In this document: positions 11,716 through 22,571 of the stretch, piece by piece
Layout of the letters: the number at the start of each line of letters is the position of its first letter
Numbering within the stretch: position 1 is the stretch's first letter
Assembly (NCBI GenBank): GCA_035771165.1
Contig: JAWNZC010000322.1
Coordinates: 6,558,501 to 6,622,500 of the forward strand
DNA from: Paragorgia papillata
Taxonomy: Eukaryota > Cnidaria > Anthozoa > Scleralcyonacea > Coralliidae
Reading direction: 5' to 3'
Length of the DNA: 64,000 nucleotides
Translations under genes and position numbers: made by a program
The notes under the pieces: model-generated
Database searches by the model: none
Told to the model about the DNA's origin: nothing
Seen by the model: the letters and a program-made list of their open reading frames with translations, nothing else

Positions 11716-13120
11716 ATTATCGACATATCGAACTTATGGGATGTCGACAAACCAAATGAATCCCATAAAACAATAATCTCCATTGCAGAAGCTTGTAGAG
11801 ATTATGGCTTCTTTTATGTGAAGAATCATGGCGTGGATGAACAATTACGAGAAAACGTTTTCGAAGTGTTAAAAGATTTCTTTGCTCTTCCTCTTGATGA
11901 GAAGGAAAAAATCAAATCAAAAGGCACGGGAGGTTCTCGAGGGTACTTTGAATTTCAAAGTGAAACCAATGCTTACTTGGAAGACGATCATGAACCTGAT
12001 TGGCGAGAGGGAATTTTACGCTTCAGTCGATTTTCCAGATGGACATCCTTGCAGGAAAAACATTTCCACTTCTCGTACGAATTCAGTAAACAAGTGGCCA
12101 GAAGAACTAGCAGTCTTCAAAGAGACTGTTGAAAGTATCACAAGACGCTGGTTAGAGCTTGGTTTTAAAATCATGGCTGCTTTGGCCACAGGATTGGGTA
12201 AGTTTGGTTACATGTATGGTACTAGTATGTTAAGTGACAACAAAAATGTTGAGGCAATACAATTTAAAGTCAAAATGGAAATACCTTCCCACTTCTTCTT
12301 CTGTAGTTTGTTGCGTATTAAAACTTACTGTATTTCTGTAGCTGCTACCGAAGTCTGAGAAATTTTTTTGTTTGAAAACTGTGCAAAAATAGTATAATTT
12401 TGCTTTAAATGGTATTTAATCATAATACAGGGTACAATGGATGTTTATCCCAAATCGACACCAAACAGACGAATATATACATTAAGAATTGGTGACTTTT
12501 ACAGTATTGCTAGGCTTTCCTCACGCTTCAGTAGTGGCTACAGAAATACAGTAATACACAACCAACTACAGAAGCGGAAGTGGAAAGGTATTTCCATTTT
12601 GACCTGTAAAAGAATGCAATTATTTGGGAGAAAAACAAACAATAAAATAAAAAATAATGTTGCTTGCTGCCATGGGAAGTATCTCTGGGATAGCACCACA
12701 GGGGTAGAGGGCTACAACTCCCCCATTGGGGACCACTTGTCCCTCTGTCAGGGAAAAATTTGTTGTTTTGTTGGGGAATGATTTGCTATGTAATTATTTT
12801 CCACTGACAATGATGGAAATACCATTTCTTCTATTTAATTCAAAAATTTTCCAGAGGGAACATTCCCCCAAACTCTGTATTTTAACCACCCTGTCGGGGT
12901 CTCAGGGACCTTAATCAGGCCCTGAAATATTGTGATTTTTGATCTGCTATGATGCAAGTACCTCTCATCCCATCTGAAAGCAAGAAAAACACACTTGGTA
13001 TATATACAGCATTAAAAACAATATAACTAAGCAAGCTACCAAGGCGAAACCAATGGAGAAATGGCAAGAACTGCATTTGAAGGACCAACAACCAGGTGAC
13101 CATCAATGAACAGCCATACT

Positions 13121-13918
13121 CAGTGCTTTCAATGAGGCGATCGCGCTCGCGCTCGCCCACACGCTCCCCAGTTCGTTCTGCCAGTGCGATTGATCGCGCT
13201 GGCAGATAAGTAATTTGTCATAAAATGCGCTCGCAGATTATCTTCCACTGCCTAGAAATGGAGTAAATAAATGCTCAGTTGTATATAATATGAAAATAAT
13301 GGAATATCTCTTGTTTACTCTGTGCAGGTGTATACAGTCTAGCTTATAAATACAAATCAATAAACCGGCGGCGTGGTTTTGAACAACTTTATGCACGCAT
13401 ATTTACGAATTATGGCATCACAGGGAGATAAATTGTTCTTGGTTTTATTAAATTAACGGGTTTAGATATTAAATATTTTTAGTTTGTTTCTAGTGCAGGC
13501 TAACTGCACTCTCCAGTGACGTACTGTATTGTCTTGCTGCATATTGTTTAATTGATATTCGTATTATTAAAAGACTAGCCGAAATCGGCGAAAATGCAAA
13601 ATAAGCGTTCGTTTGCTCACGGGGACGTCCGCTGCATGTTCCGTGCGCGGCAATATCGGGATAAACACTACAAAATCTCAAACTTTAATGCTAGTTGTGC
13701 AGATGAAAACCGCAAATGACACTTAAAAACATTGGTTTGAAGTTCATTTTTATGATAATAGACTGTTAAAATTTGACCCAGGAAATGTAAACAGGAAGTC
13801 ATCAACATAAACCGGCGCTGTTTTTCAAGAAAAACCAAATCGCGCTGCCCAGTTGTGAAATCTGCTCTGGCGAGGGCGTATTTTTATTCATTTGAAAGCT
13901 CTGATACTGGAAAGTTCG
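13121..13918. other. 798-bp segment present only in copy A
   Basis: Copy B reads straight from CAGCCATACT into GGAAAGTTTG. Copy A has the extra segment between two ATACT pentamers (13116-13120, 13914-13918), so either a microhomology deletion in B or an insertion in A. The content is non-coding, with CG-rich GCGATCGCGCTCGCGCTCG at about 13137 and no recognisable ORF. Confidence 0.6.
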
Positions 13919-13953
13919 TTTTCCATATGCCATAGATTTTTACACCAGCAATT

Positions 13954-16535
13954 TTGTGTCCAAAATACTGCGCCACCGTGGCGCGCTCAAGAGGTGTAAT
14001 AACGCCGTTATGTCAACCAGATACCACATCAGACTGGTCTGTCACACTTGAAATGAATGGTACCAATGTATCATTCAAGATTGATACTGGTGCTCAATGC
14101 AACGTCATCCCCAAACATCTTCTCCGTAAATTCTCACCTCAGCCTAAACTCAAACCAATGACAACGAAGCTCTCCGCATATAATGGTGCATCTATCCCTG
14201 TTGCTGGCAAGTGCATTGCTCCAAATCAAACAACAAAGATTGAACAGTAAATGTTCTTTTCGTCGTCGTAGATTCAGATTCAGTTCCTATTCTTAGGCTT
14301 AAACACATGTGACAAGCTGAACTTGATCAAACAAGTGGTATCAGATCACAGAAGATATCCAATCTGAAATTCCCATTCAAGATGAATTTTCTGATTGTTT
14401 TGGAGAAATTGGTTGTTTGCAGCGTACTCACCATATTGAAAATAAAGGATGATGTCCCACCTGTGGTTGTTCCAGTAAGGAAAATACCTTTTGCTCTAAA
14501 ACCAAAACTCAAAGAGGAACTGCAACGCATGGTTAACCTCAACGTCATCGAGCCAGTTGAAAAGCCCACTGACTGGGTTAATGCTCTTGTCATTGTGTCC
14601 AAACCAAATGGCAAACTGAGGATATGTCTCGATCCTCGACCTCTCAATAAAGCTATCAAACGACAGCACCACCGCCTACCAACCACTGAAGAAATTATCT
14701 CAGAAATGGCTGGTGCTCACTACTTCTCCAAGCTGGATGCTGCATCTGGATACTGGCAGATAAAAGTGGATGAAGAAAGCTCAGATTTGCTCACATTTGA
14801 TACTCCATTTGGGCGATTTCGTTTCAAACGCCTCCCCTTCGGGATACACTCTGCTGGTGAAGTGTTTCAAGCTGAAGTTGCCTCGATCATCGCTGATCTC
14901 CCAGGATGTGCTAATTCTCAAGATGACATCATTGTGTGGGGGACAACCAAGTGCCATTAACGAGCTGAAATGTCTCATCACTTCACCTCCATGCCTCACG
15001 TTTTATGACCCCAACCTGCCTACACGGTTGAAACCTGATGCAAGTGCAGATGGCCTAGGTGCTCTTCTTGAACAGAACCATGGTTCCGAAGACAGCGAAC
15101 AATGGTTTCCAATTGGTTACGCCTCCAGAACCTTGTTGTCATATGAATGAAACTATGCTCAAATTGAGAAGGAAACCCTATCCATTGTGTTTGGAACTGA
15201 ACGCTTCCATGAATATCTCTATGGTCACCATTTCACAGTATTCAATGATCATCAACCACTCAAGTCCATCTTCAGTAAGTCAATCACTCAATGCCCACCT
15301 AGAATACAGCGATTCTTTCTGAAGCTCCAGAAATATGATTTCAACCTTGAGTATTCTCCTGGTAAAACCATGGTTGTCTCGGATGCCCTCAGCAGAGCAT
15401 ACCTCAAAAGTCACTCCGCCGAAATTGAAGAAGCAGAGATGATCCACTACGTCCATTCCATCATCGACTCCCTTCCAATCAGTGATGCGCGCCTTACCCA
15501 GCTCCAACAGCAGACCGCTTCTGATACAATACTCCAACAGCTAAAGCACTTCACTCTCAATGGATGGCCGCATCGAAACGAAATTCCACAAGCGGAGAAA
15601 TTGTTTACAATGAAGGCCTTCTCCTAAAAGGCAAACGCATTATCATCCCCTCTTCACTTCGCAGCACAATGAAAGAGATCATACACTGCGGTCATAATGG
15701 CATTGCGTGATGTAAGAATCGTGCACGACAGTCCATCTATTGGCCAGGTCTGAATGCTGAAATTGAGGAACTTGTTTCTCGTTGTTCACACTGTCTAACG
15801 CACCGCAACAAGCAACAAAAGGAAACTATAATCCAGCACGAAATTCCTGACTCACCGTGGATGAAAGTAGCCTCAGACCTGTTCACGCTGTATGGACACG
15901 ATTATGTGATTGTCATCGACTACTTCTCAAAATACATTGAAATTAAACGTCTCACTGACAAATAATCAAGTTCCACGGTTGTCAACAAAGTAAAAAAGAT
16001 CTTCGCTCGACAAGGTATCTCAAAAGAAGTTTGCACAGACAAGGGACCAGAGTACACAGGTGAAGGCTTCAAGCGTTTTGCAAAAGATTGGGACTTTAAA
16101 CATACGACATCAAGCCCCCACTTTGCACAGTCGAATGGGTTTGTTGAGAGAGCTATTCAAACTGTTAAAAAGTCTCTCAAGAAGGCACATGATTGAAATG
16201 AGGACCCTTACCTCACTTTGTTAGTCCTAAACACAACACCTGGACACGATGGTGTGTCTCCAGCGATGCGTCTTTTCAACCGTCAACCTCGCACCATCTT
16301 GCCTTCCTTCAATCCTATGTCAACTTCGAGTCCTCCTCATCCAAAGGATAAACAAGCGAAAGTCAAAAAGTCATACGATCGACATGCCAAGGACTTACCG
16401 GACATCAAACCAGGCACCGTTGTCCGCATACGTGTCCGAGGAGATAAGCCACGATCATACAGAGTCCTCGACGACAAAGGCAACGTAGTAAGACGCAACC
16501 GTCGCCACCTTCTACCTTGTACAGACAAGTTCTAA
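13954..16535 (+). pseudogene. Ty3/gypsy pol relic, sense to host gene (copy A)
   Basis: Order of domains: aspartic protease (FKIDTGAQCNVI near 14077), reverse transcriptase (LDPRPLNKAI, then KLDAASGYWQIKVDE, FKRLPFGIHSA, NSQDDIIVWG), RNase H (KPDASADGLGALLEQ), and integrase with HHCC zinc finger (CGHNGIA to RCSHCLTHR) and DDE core (ASDLF, CTDKGPEYT, NGFVERAIQ). A C-terminal block ends LLPCTDKF. Compared with copy B, 328 bp between reverse transcriptase and RNase H are missing after the junction at about 14951, with additional frameshifts in the protease region and a TAA at 15963-15965. A TGA in the RNase H (SYE-stop-NYAQ, about 15147) is shared. No flanking LTRs or gag were found. The Mag-like xDD motif, with no tyrosine, suggests that clade. 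Confidence 0.85.
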
Positions 16536-16628
16536 ATTCAGAATGATTATGACTATCTGGTCGAGCCAGACACTACTTCGACGTCGATCACACCCGCCAT
16601 CGGCAAATATAACAATCACGAGATATGG

Positions 16629-17081
16629 CAGGGGCGCAACTAGAACGCAAAAAAAAGGGCAAAGTCATTCAGTATTCTAAACAATTTTTTTGGGAGTAGA
16701 AGCCAAGCCGAGATTGTAGGGGGAAAATTTTTGAATTTTGGGTCTCTGAAACAGCATTTCCTGCATTTTGAGGACGCTTTCTCGTATTTTCGGTTGCGGA
16801 AATTTTTATTTTGGTCTCGCATTAATTAAAATTTATCATGATAATTATATTCAGCCTAGCTGCCGCCCGGGCCCACTGCTAGAAGCCTCTGAGTCTCGCC
16901 AGATTTGCGGAGAATTGTATTGCGTACTACAACAGACGATTAATTATCTGTTTATTCTAATGTCTAACCTAGTATTAGAGGTCTCACAAAACGGCAGGGG
17001 TTGCAACCCCCCCCCCCCCACACACACACACACAAAAGGGCAGGGGTTGCAACCCCCCCCCCCCCCCTAGTTGCGCGCCTG
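16629..17081 (+). mobile_element. MITE with CAGGGGCGCAACTAG ends, 6-bp TSD (copy A)
   Basis: Ends CAGGGGCGCAACTAG and CTAGTTGCGCGCCTG are inverted with one mismatch. Both sides carry ATATGG (16623-16628 and 17082-17087). The right part has two GGCAGGGGTTGCAACCCC units separated by a (CA)n tract. A 6-bp duplication does not fit hAT (8) or Harbinger (3) cleanly. Confidence 0.7.
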
Positions 17082-17266
17082 ATATGGACGTGTCATAAGA
17101 AAACCTGAAAGATACCGCTGAGCAATAAACAAATCAACTAACTTTAAGTAACGCTTATTGAACAGTACATTTTAGATTTTGTTTTTATCTTCAAAGGCAG
17201 ATGTTATGTTGTTCTTGTAATGTATGTGTTTTAGTTTTGGTCACTATCACGTGACCACCTTGGTGC

Positions 17267-18202
17267 CTAATAAACATGGAGGGTTTTCCAAGTAGTTTCA
17301 TTTTGAGTCTCGTATAGAACAGTTTGGTCAATCACATTTATCGTCGCTCCTGTATCGACGGTTGCTTTGAAGGAATGTTGACATACCTTGACATTCACCT
17401 TTGGGGATCCGACCTGGCTGTGTCGCTTTCGGCTTGGCTGATAGGGTGAAGAGACTTTTTAAGGACTCGTTCGATTTCGGTTTTCGTGATCTTATGGAGG
17501 TTTGTGCTTTTGTTGTTGTTTCCCTCGACAAACTCTTGCAAAATGGTTTGATTTTCCACATTTCCGACATTGTTTACCTTTTGCCGGACAGTCTCTTTTG
17601 TGAGGATACGACCCTCCGCAATAGCGACATTTCTTCTCGTTTATGACTTGATTTACTTCCTCAGGTATCTTTTCTTTAGACTCGATGTCGCGAGCTTGAT
17701 ATGCATGTGCTTTGTTCGTCGCGTATACATCGATAAGAATGGATTTCAAATCATACATAGGATCTCGCAAAGCTTTCTTGCGAATTCTCGATGACGTGCC
17801 AGCGGTGACGATTTGTTGCTCGATTTCGAAGTCAACATCGGCAAATGAACACGTTTGAGCTAGAGTGCGTAGGCGCGTATGGAATTGATCGAGAGTTTCG
17901 CGGGTCTTTTGCGTTGCTTGTCTAAATCGGTATACCTCATATCGCCGATTCTTTTGCGGTTCAAAGTATTCCTTTAACTTGTCTTTCGCAACGTCGTAGT
18001 CAGCCGCAGTTCCTGTGTTGGGTATATTTGTCGGAAAATTTCTCGAACTCGCTGTCCAGCTTGATATAGAAGTAGCGCACGTTTTCGTTTCGTGTTGGTT
18101 ATTCCACTCGCTAATATATACATTTCGAAGTCCTCTATCCAATTCTGCCATACTTCTGAATCTGTGGTTGAATATGTGATACCATGGATTGTATTCAATC
18201 AT
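17267..18202 (-). pseudogene. Ty3/gypsy gag and start of protease, antisense (copy A)
   Basis: On the minus strand the N-terminal gag is in one frame (from the ATG at 18198: VWQNWIEDFEMYILASGI, KRKRALLLYQAG). The remainder is in another frame (to the stop at 17492: NIPNTGTAADYD, YFEPQKNRRYE, a FRQATQ-TLDQFHTRLRTLA block), so there is a frameshift near 18030. Two nucleocapsid zinc knuckles follow (CRYCGGSYPHKRDC and CRKCGKSNHFARVC). After TAA at 17492-17494 and a second TAA, the same frame continues into a protease start, FKATVDTGATINVI (about 17322-17370), and stops at TAG 17267-17269. Everything downstream is missing. This is a different gypsy element from the sense one, on the opposite strand of the host intron. 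Confidence 0.8.
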
Positions 18203-18990
18203 GTTCTTGTTAATACTTAATTATTACAGGACTATTAACACAACCAACTCGAGTCCCCCACAACTGCACATGACAGCAACGAAGCGCAACGCAGATCCGC
18301 CCCAGTAACAGTACGATAGCAAGGTACAGGCAGATAAAGCAGTCCTCCAGCAAAGTGGCACATATGCAACCACCTAACATCTGTATGATAGCAAAGTACC
18401 GCAAATGCAGTATCTGGTCCGCAACTGTAGCACCACAAGGAAACACAAATACCATCCCCGCAACGATTGCAGGCACTATAGTCGCCAGCAGCAATACAAA
18501 CCCTACTTGAACGACTGAGTGAGATTAAGCCGAGGAATTTCAACGGCTCCACCTCCTGGACGACGTGATACGCCTACACGGGGTGGGTGGGTGGTAGCCA
18601 AGTGGCAAATACGGCAGTCAGTACGCGAATGAGCTCTGAGGCCGAGCTACTGGATTTGATGCCCCCAAATTAGAACCCCAAGGGACCCGAAGAACAACAA
18701 CAATACACATCGCATGATGTTAATTATTTTTATTTCATAAATATACATAAAATGTCAAAATTGAAAATTTATGTGGTTTTATATTTGTTTGAGCATTTTT
18801 TCGGACTTTCTTCTTCTCAAAATGTTTTTATCCCAAACATTGTTTGACTTATCGCTCTCAGACTTAGAAGTCTCTTAATTGTTCGATTTCACAGCAACCT
18901 CATAACCATAACTAATACAATACTTTTCCTCATTCATCATCTCAACTAGCTCTTTTAACAGACTTGCAAACTCCAGATAGTACGTATTAG
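18203..18990 (-). other. Leader or LTR remnant of the antisense gypsy element (copy A)
   Basis: This stretch lies upstream of the antisense gag. It has GC-rich text around 18240-18560 with overlapping open frames that match nothing I know, then AT-rich sequence. It may be the 5' LTR and leader, but no second LTR or primer-binding site was found to prove it. The copy B equivalent is 56380-57167. Confidence 0.35.
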
Positions 18991-20388
18991 AACAGGTGGG
19001 CAACTAAACTGGAACGCTAACTCCATAAGACAGGCCCTATGGTTGGGTGAAGCCAAACTTCCGGCCGCTGGGGGTAGTGGTAGCCATGAACGTCCACAGA
19101 ACGTATGAAGTGCGCAATGAAAAACTGAAAATTCGCTGCAAAAAAACCAGAAAATTTACAATTTTTTAGACCTACACTGTTGTCTTAATTAGTCTTTACT
19201 GTCTGGTGTTGTTGCCACGGCTAGTTCCCACTTTTCTTGCAATGTTTACTCTAGCAAATTCACGCATGCGCAAACGTTTGGCAGCGGTGTTATGCCCGCC
19301 ATTAATTTTTTGGCTTTAAAACGTGCAAGCGAGTTATCGTTCCAGTCTCCTTAGAGTTCAATGGTTGGCAATTTGCCTGCGCTGACTAAAAAATCGCGGG
19401 CGTACTTGTTCTTTATTGACATTTTCTTCATGCGAAAGTCAAAATAGGAGTTCTCTGAGCTTTTCTTCGTTTTTAAATATGCCTTTCAAGCTTGTCGATC
19501 CAGTGATTTGCTGTTCGACTTGGTGTTTTTCGTTGAAGCTGGAAAGGTTCGTAATCGAAGCAGCGTAAGTACGGAATTTTACGAAGATTATCTTAAAGAA
19601 AATTTATTTCAACTCCTCGAGTCCTTTCTGTTCGACGTCACAGGATCGATTAAACGTTTTCTTTTACCTCAAGGCAAGTTCAGATGCTTAGTTCATACTT
19701 TTATGTTCTCAAAATGTGCTCTACAGATTCATTTCAAAGCTTTTCTTTCTATTTCTTGCTATGAAGTTATTCGAATTACTCTATTTTCAACGAAAACAGC
19801 AATTATCCCTCTTCTTTGACGAAGGATAGCAAAAAATCTAGCCGTTCGCATTACTTTCAAAAAAGCTTTAAGGTAGTTTATTTTTATTCATCTGTTTTCC
19901 TGAATCAAAATTATCTTTGGGAAAAATGGGTAACACGTTCAAAAATCGCTCACAATGACCCATGGTCGACCCAAGCAGAATATAGTGGGTTTGAAGACTG
20001 AGCAAAAAAACCACACTTGTTTTGTCAACAGCATCGTTTGAAGACGCTTTGACTATTATTTCTACATATCTTTTTCCAGCTATATGTGATTTTATCACAC
20101 ACCAAGCTTATTGTGTAGTTCTGGGGGAACGTCATTTTCAGCCGTTGACTGTGGCGAAATTCGAATGGCAAATAAAGCTGAAAATTAATGCAAAAATATC
20201 TGAAAAAACTAGACGTTCGCATTACTTTTAGACCGTGATTTTATTGGTTGGCAGTTGAACTGCTGAGTCGGTAATGCATGCATTCGGTAAAACTGATGCG
20301 CCACGTAGATTAATTCGACATTCACGAACCCACGCGAAATCCACGCATTCTTGATTTCGCGCATGTGCAGACAAACTGCCCACCTGTT
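18991..20388 (+). mobile_element. MULE-like element, 9-bp TSD (copy A)
   Basis: The ends AACAGGTGGGCA and TGCCCACCTGTT are exact inverted copies, flanked by the perfect 9-bp duplication ACGTATTAG (18982-18990 and 20389-20397). A 9-bp duplication is the Mutator-like hallmark. The 1398-bp interior holds a 103-codon ORF (19508-19819, MLFDLVFFVEAGKVRNRSSV...) that I do not recognise; it is unlikely to be a transposase. Repeated text GACGTTCGCATTAC occurs at about 19840 and 20210. Confidence 0.75.
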
Positions 20389-20911
20389 ACGTATTAGCCA
20401 TTCCAGAAATCAGAATCGCGCTAGAAACCTGGGGATAGCGAGATTGACAATGCATCATGGGGCTGCTTTGGAAGACGTGAACAAAGAAGGTCCCGTCCCC
20501 CAAAACAGTTCCCTGATGCGTTGTCAACCTTGCTATCCCAAGGTCTCTAGCACAATTCTGAAATGGCTAATAGCACTTAAAACACGTGAAAAAATGGTTC
20601 AGGGCGGTGTTGGGTAGGGGGTGGTAAGTTGTGAGTGTTTCCGGGGTGTTCCAAGAGTGCTCTGGATGTTCCGGGGGTGTTCCGGGAGGTTTTGAGTGGG
20701 TTCCGGGTTTTACAGAGTACAGACACCCAATTTCGTAGTCGTTCTTATTTGTGGTCGACGTCTCTGCTTGATTTTCACTTTGTGCTCTCTTACCTTCCAC
20801 GCTTGAATTACCATTTTCATTGTTAAGTATCTCAATAAACTCATGATAAAGTTTTTTTCGTATGTTTTTGCTGTATAAGCTGTCGTAAGTTAAACTCAGA
20901 GAAAAACTCTG

Positions 20912-20995
20912 AGCTCCAGACGGGACTCGAACCCACAACCTTCCAAATGCCAGCCGGACGCTTTCAGCATTGAGCCGAGCCGCTGGAACTCAGAT
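20912..20995 (-). repeat. tRNA-like SINE head (copy A)
   Basis: Read on the minus strand it has a polymerase III B box GGTTCGAGTCC (20923-20933) and an A-box-like GGCTCGGCTCAATGC (20967-20981) with tRNA spacing. A D-arm, a five-pair anticodon stem with loop CTGGCAT (position would be GGC) and a T-arm can be drawn, but the acceptor stem has mismatches. It is therefore a tRNA-derived SINE or pseudogene rather than a working tRNA. It is followed by a hairpin CTCAGAG-TTTTT-CTCTGAG. Confidence 0.6.
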
Positions 20996-21056
20996 GGTCG
21001 ACCGAGGTTGTTTTCGATATTTATACGCCTGTGAACTAGTCAAATACTAAGAGATT

Positions 21057-21401
21057 ATTAACCGAGAACGAGGTCTGTACGGGAAAATATCAGACCGAGG
21101 TCTTGACAGTACGGACCGAGCCACAGGCGAGGTTCGTACAAAAAAGACCGAGGTCTGATATTTTCCCGTACAGACCGAGTAAATGAGGTTAATAAAGCGT
21201 TTATTATATGGCTATTTCAAGTTTTTCGATAATTATTGTATCAAACTTAGTGTGAAAACCTTAGAAATTCACGCGAGCAAAATCAACATCCGGGACAGCG
21301 GTCCGGATACGGAAAAAGACGGACCGTGGTCCGGATACGCATTTTTACGGACCGTGCGTTGACCAATCAGAACTCAGGATATTACAAAGCCATATAATAA
21401 A
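21057..21401 (+). mobile_element. Nested inverted-repeat MITE (copy A)
   Basis: There are two palindromic parts. Bases 21057-21194 form an inverted repeat with arms containing GTCTGTACGGGAAAATATCA. Bases 21200-21401 are bounded by TTTATTATATGGCT and AGCCATATAATAAA, with internal GGTCCGGATACG repeats. No ORF. TTAA occurs near both outer edges (21191, 21403) but does not prove a piggyBac-type duplication. Confidence 0.6.
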
Positions 21402-22109
21402 TTTAATTACTCACGCCTGAGTCCCCTCTGGAGCGACACACATAGATAGATGTAGATAGATAACTTTATTTAAACACGCTTACAACGTCAACAAAAGCTG
21501 ATTTCCACGATGGGCGTGTACCACTGACCCACATATAACAGCTACACAGCCAACCACTCACATGTAACGGCTATACAACGGTCATATATAGGTCAGTGGA
21601 CTTAGTAATCCCGGCCTCAGCTTTAATTCCTGGTTTGCCGTGGGAAGTCAAGAGATTTTAATTGCCCGACAGAAATTCTGGTTTGCCCCGGGAAGTTGGG
21701 CAGGTGATTTTGCATGGGAGCCCTGTTAAATGGTAGTGATCGAGGGGCAAATCACTTTAAGAATCTCGTACACGTTGCCAAAAAATCCTTAAAAATCCAT
21801 AAAATCTTTGGAAAATTAATAATTACTTTAAAAAAGATCCCCCCCAAATTTTCCAATAGGCAAAAAATCCAATGAGAAAATTCAAGGATTTTTAAAAATC
21901 GAAAAATCTCGTAGTGCAGATATATCGGTATCACACGATGTATAGTAACTGTAACAGTAACAAATTGTAAAATTTCGGTTAGGTTTTATGAGGTGGTGTA
22001 TCTCTAGATGTGCGCACTACTTATACTATCCCACAAGCATGCAGATGTCACCGGCAATTGCTTGGGTATATATATATAAGTGGTGTTCACACATCTAGAT
22101 TGTTCCAAG
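21402..22109. other. Non-coding spacer before the ribozyme region (copy A)
   Basis: No gene. It contains short repeats (CATATATAGGTCAGTGGAC, TTCTGGTTTGCC units) and a lysine-AAATCC-rich stretch around 21775-21910. The copy B equivalent is 59577-60284. Confidence 0.45.
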
Positions 22110-22155
22110 TTACACTGATGAGCTCAGTGTAGTACACCGAAACACGTGTCTGTAG
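22110..22155 (+). ncRNA. Hammerhead ribozyme 1, type I, Penelope-associated (copy A)
   Basis: All conserved core parts are present in order: stem I TTACA, then CTGATGA (22115-22121), stem II closing on GTGT-AGT-ACAC, then GAAA (22139-22142). Next comes a very short stem III CAC/GTG, the cleavage triplet GTC (ending 22150), and stem I return TGTAG (22151-22155). A four-base CTCA bulge in stem II may weaken it. Such minimal type I hammerheads are known from the terminal repeats of Penelope-like elements, where short stem III implies dimeric action. A Penelope fragment follows at 22572 on the same strand. Confidence 0.75.
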
Positions 22156-22240
22156 ATTGAGCTATTTACGCTCCTTCAGTTCTGTGTTGTTGAACGTGGG
22201 TGTCCGTTAGCGCTAATGCTATATATATATATAGTTCAAT

Positions 22241-22283
22241 CTACAGACACGGTGTTTCGCTGTACAACAGCTCATCAGTGTAG
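22241..22283 (-). ncRNA. Hammerhead ribozyme 2, type I, inverted partner (copy A)
   Basis: On the minus strand: stem I CTACA, CTGATGA, stem II GCTGT-TGT-ACAGC (five perfect pairs), GAAA, stem III CAC/GTG with a single-base gap, cleavage triplet GTC, stem I return TGTAG. Every core nucleotide fits the hammerhead consensus. It faces ribozyme 1 and shares the extended flank ATTGTTCCAAG before stem I and TGTAGATTGA after it, so the two are inverted copies of one terminal repeat. Confidence 0.85.
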
Positions 22284-22401
22284 CTTGGAACAATCTGAAT
22301 GAATTTCATCAATTATATATATATATATATTCAAACAAACAAAGTGTTGTTCGCGAAATGTCGAAAAGTGCTCAATACCGTAAAGATAGAGCGAATATAC
22401 T

Positions 22402-22549
22402 ATAAGTGGGCTTACCTCAAATGTTGATGGTCGCTATATACTGTCAGTTTCACGCTGGGCGATCACGCTGGGCGATCTCGCTGGCCTGAAGATCGCCCAG
22501 CGTGAAACTGACAGTAGCGACCATCAACATTTGAGGTAAGCCCACTTAT
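22402..22549. repeat. Near-perfect 148-bp hairpin (copy A)
   Basis: Left arm ATAAGTGGGCTTACCTCAAA... and right arm ...TTTGAGGTAAGCCCACTTAT pair for about 59 bases, broken only by a four-to-five base bulge at 22436-22439. The loop is 22465-22490. The left side contains a tandem CACGCTGGGCGATC duplication. It sits between hammerhead 2 and the Penelope ORF. Confidence 0.85.
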
Positions 22550-22571
22550 TGTATATATATATATTATATAA

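Larger units (their letters stand above)
8510..12197 (+). pseudogene. 2OG-Fe(II) oxygenase exon 1, disrupted (copy A)
   Basis: The ATG at 8510-8512 opens the same MTELGIP start as copy B, but after 23 bases the sequence passes into a 3.18-kb element, and translation ends at a TAG at 8564-8566. The exon resumes at 11716 (IIDISNLWDVDKP) in the original frame. There are further lesions: an extra A in the GAGAGGGAATTTTACG region near 12012, several more 1-bp indels between 12055 and 12160, and loss of the upstream leader. The splice donor GTAAGT is kept at 12198. The first part of the exon codes for the N-terminal non-haem dioxygenase domain. Exon 1 of this copy cannot give the normal protein. 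Several lesions are single-base and could be sequencing errors, but the insertion cannot. Confidence 0.85.

Noticed and set aside
11710..12132. Separate 140-residue gene start MSIIDISNL in copy A
   Set aside because: The first codon is TTG, and the region is simply oxygenase exon 1 after the inserted element; the apparent C-terminus arises from a frameshift.
14930..14940. SQDD instead of YxDD in the gypsy reverse transcriptase as an inactivating change
   Set aside because: Mag-like Ty3/gypsy elements commonly have a non-tyrosine residue before DD, so it is probably the natural form.
18210..18552. Two overlapping minus-strand ORFs of 94 and 105 residues
   Set aside because: Cys-rich chance frames in the leader or LTR region of the antisense gypsy element, without a known domain.
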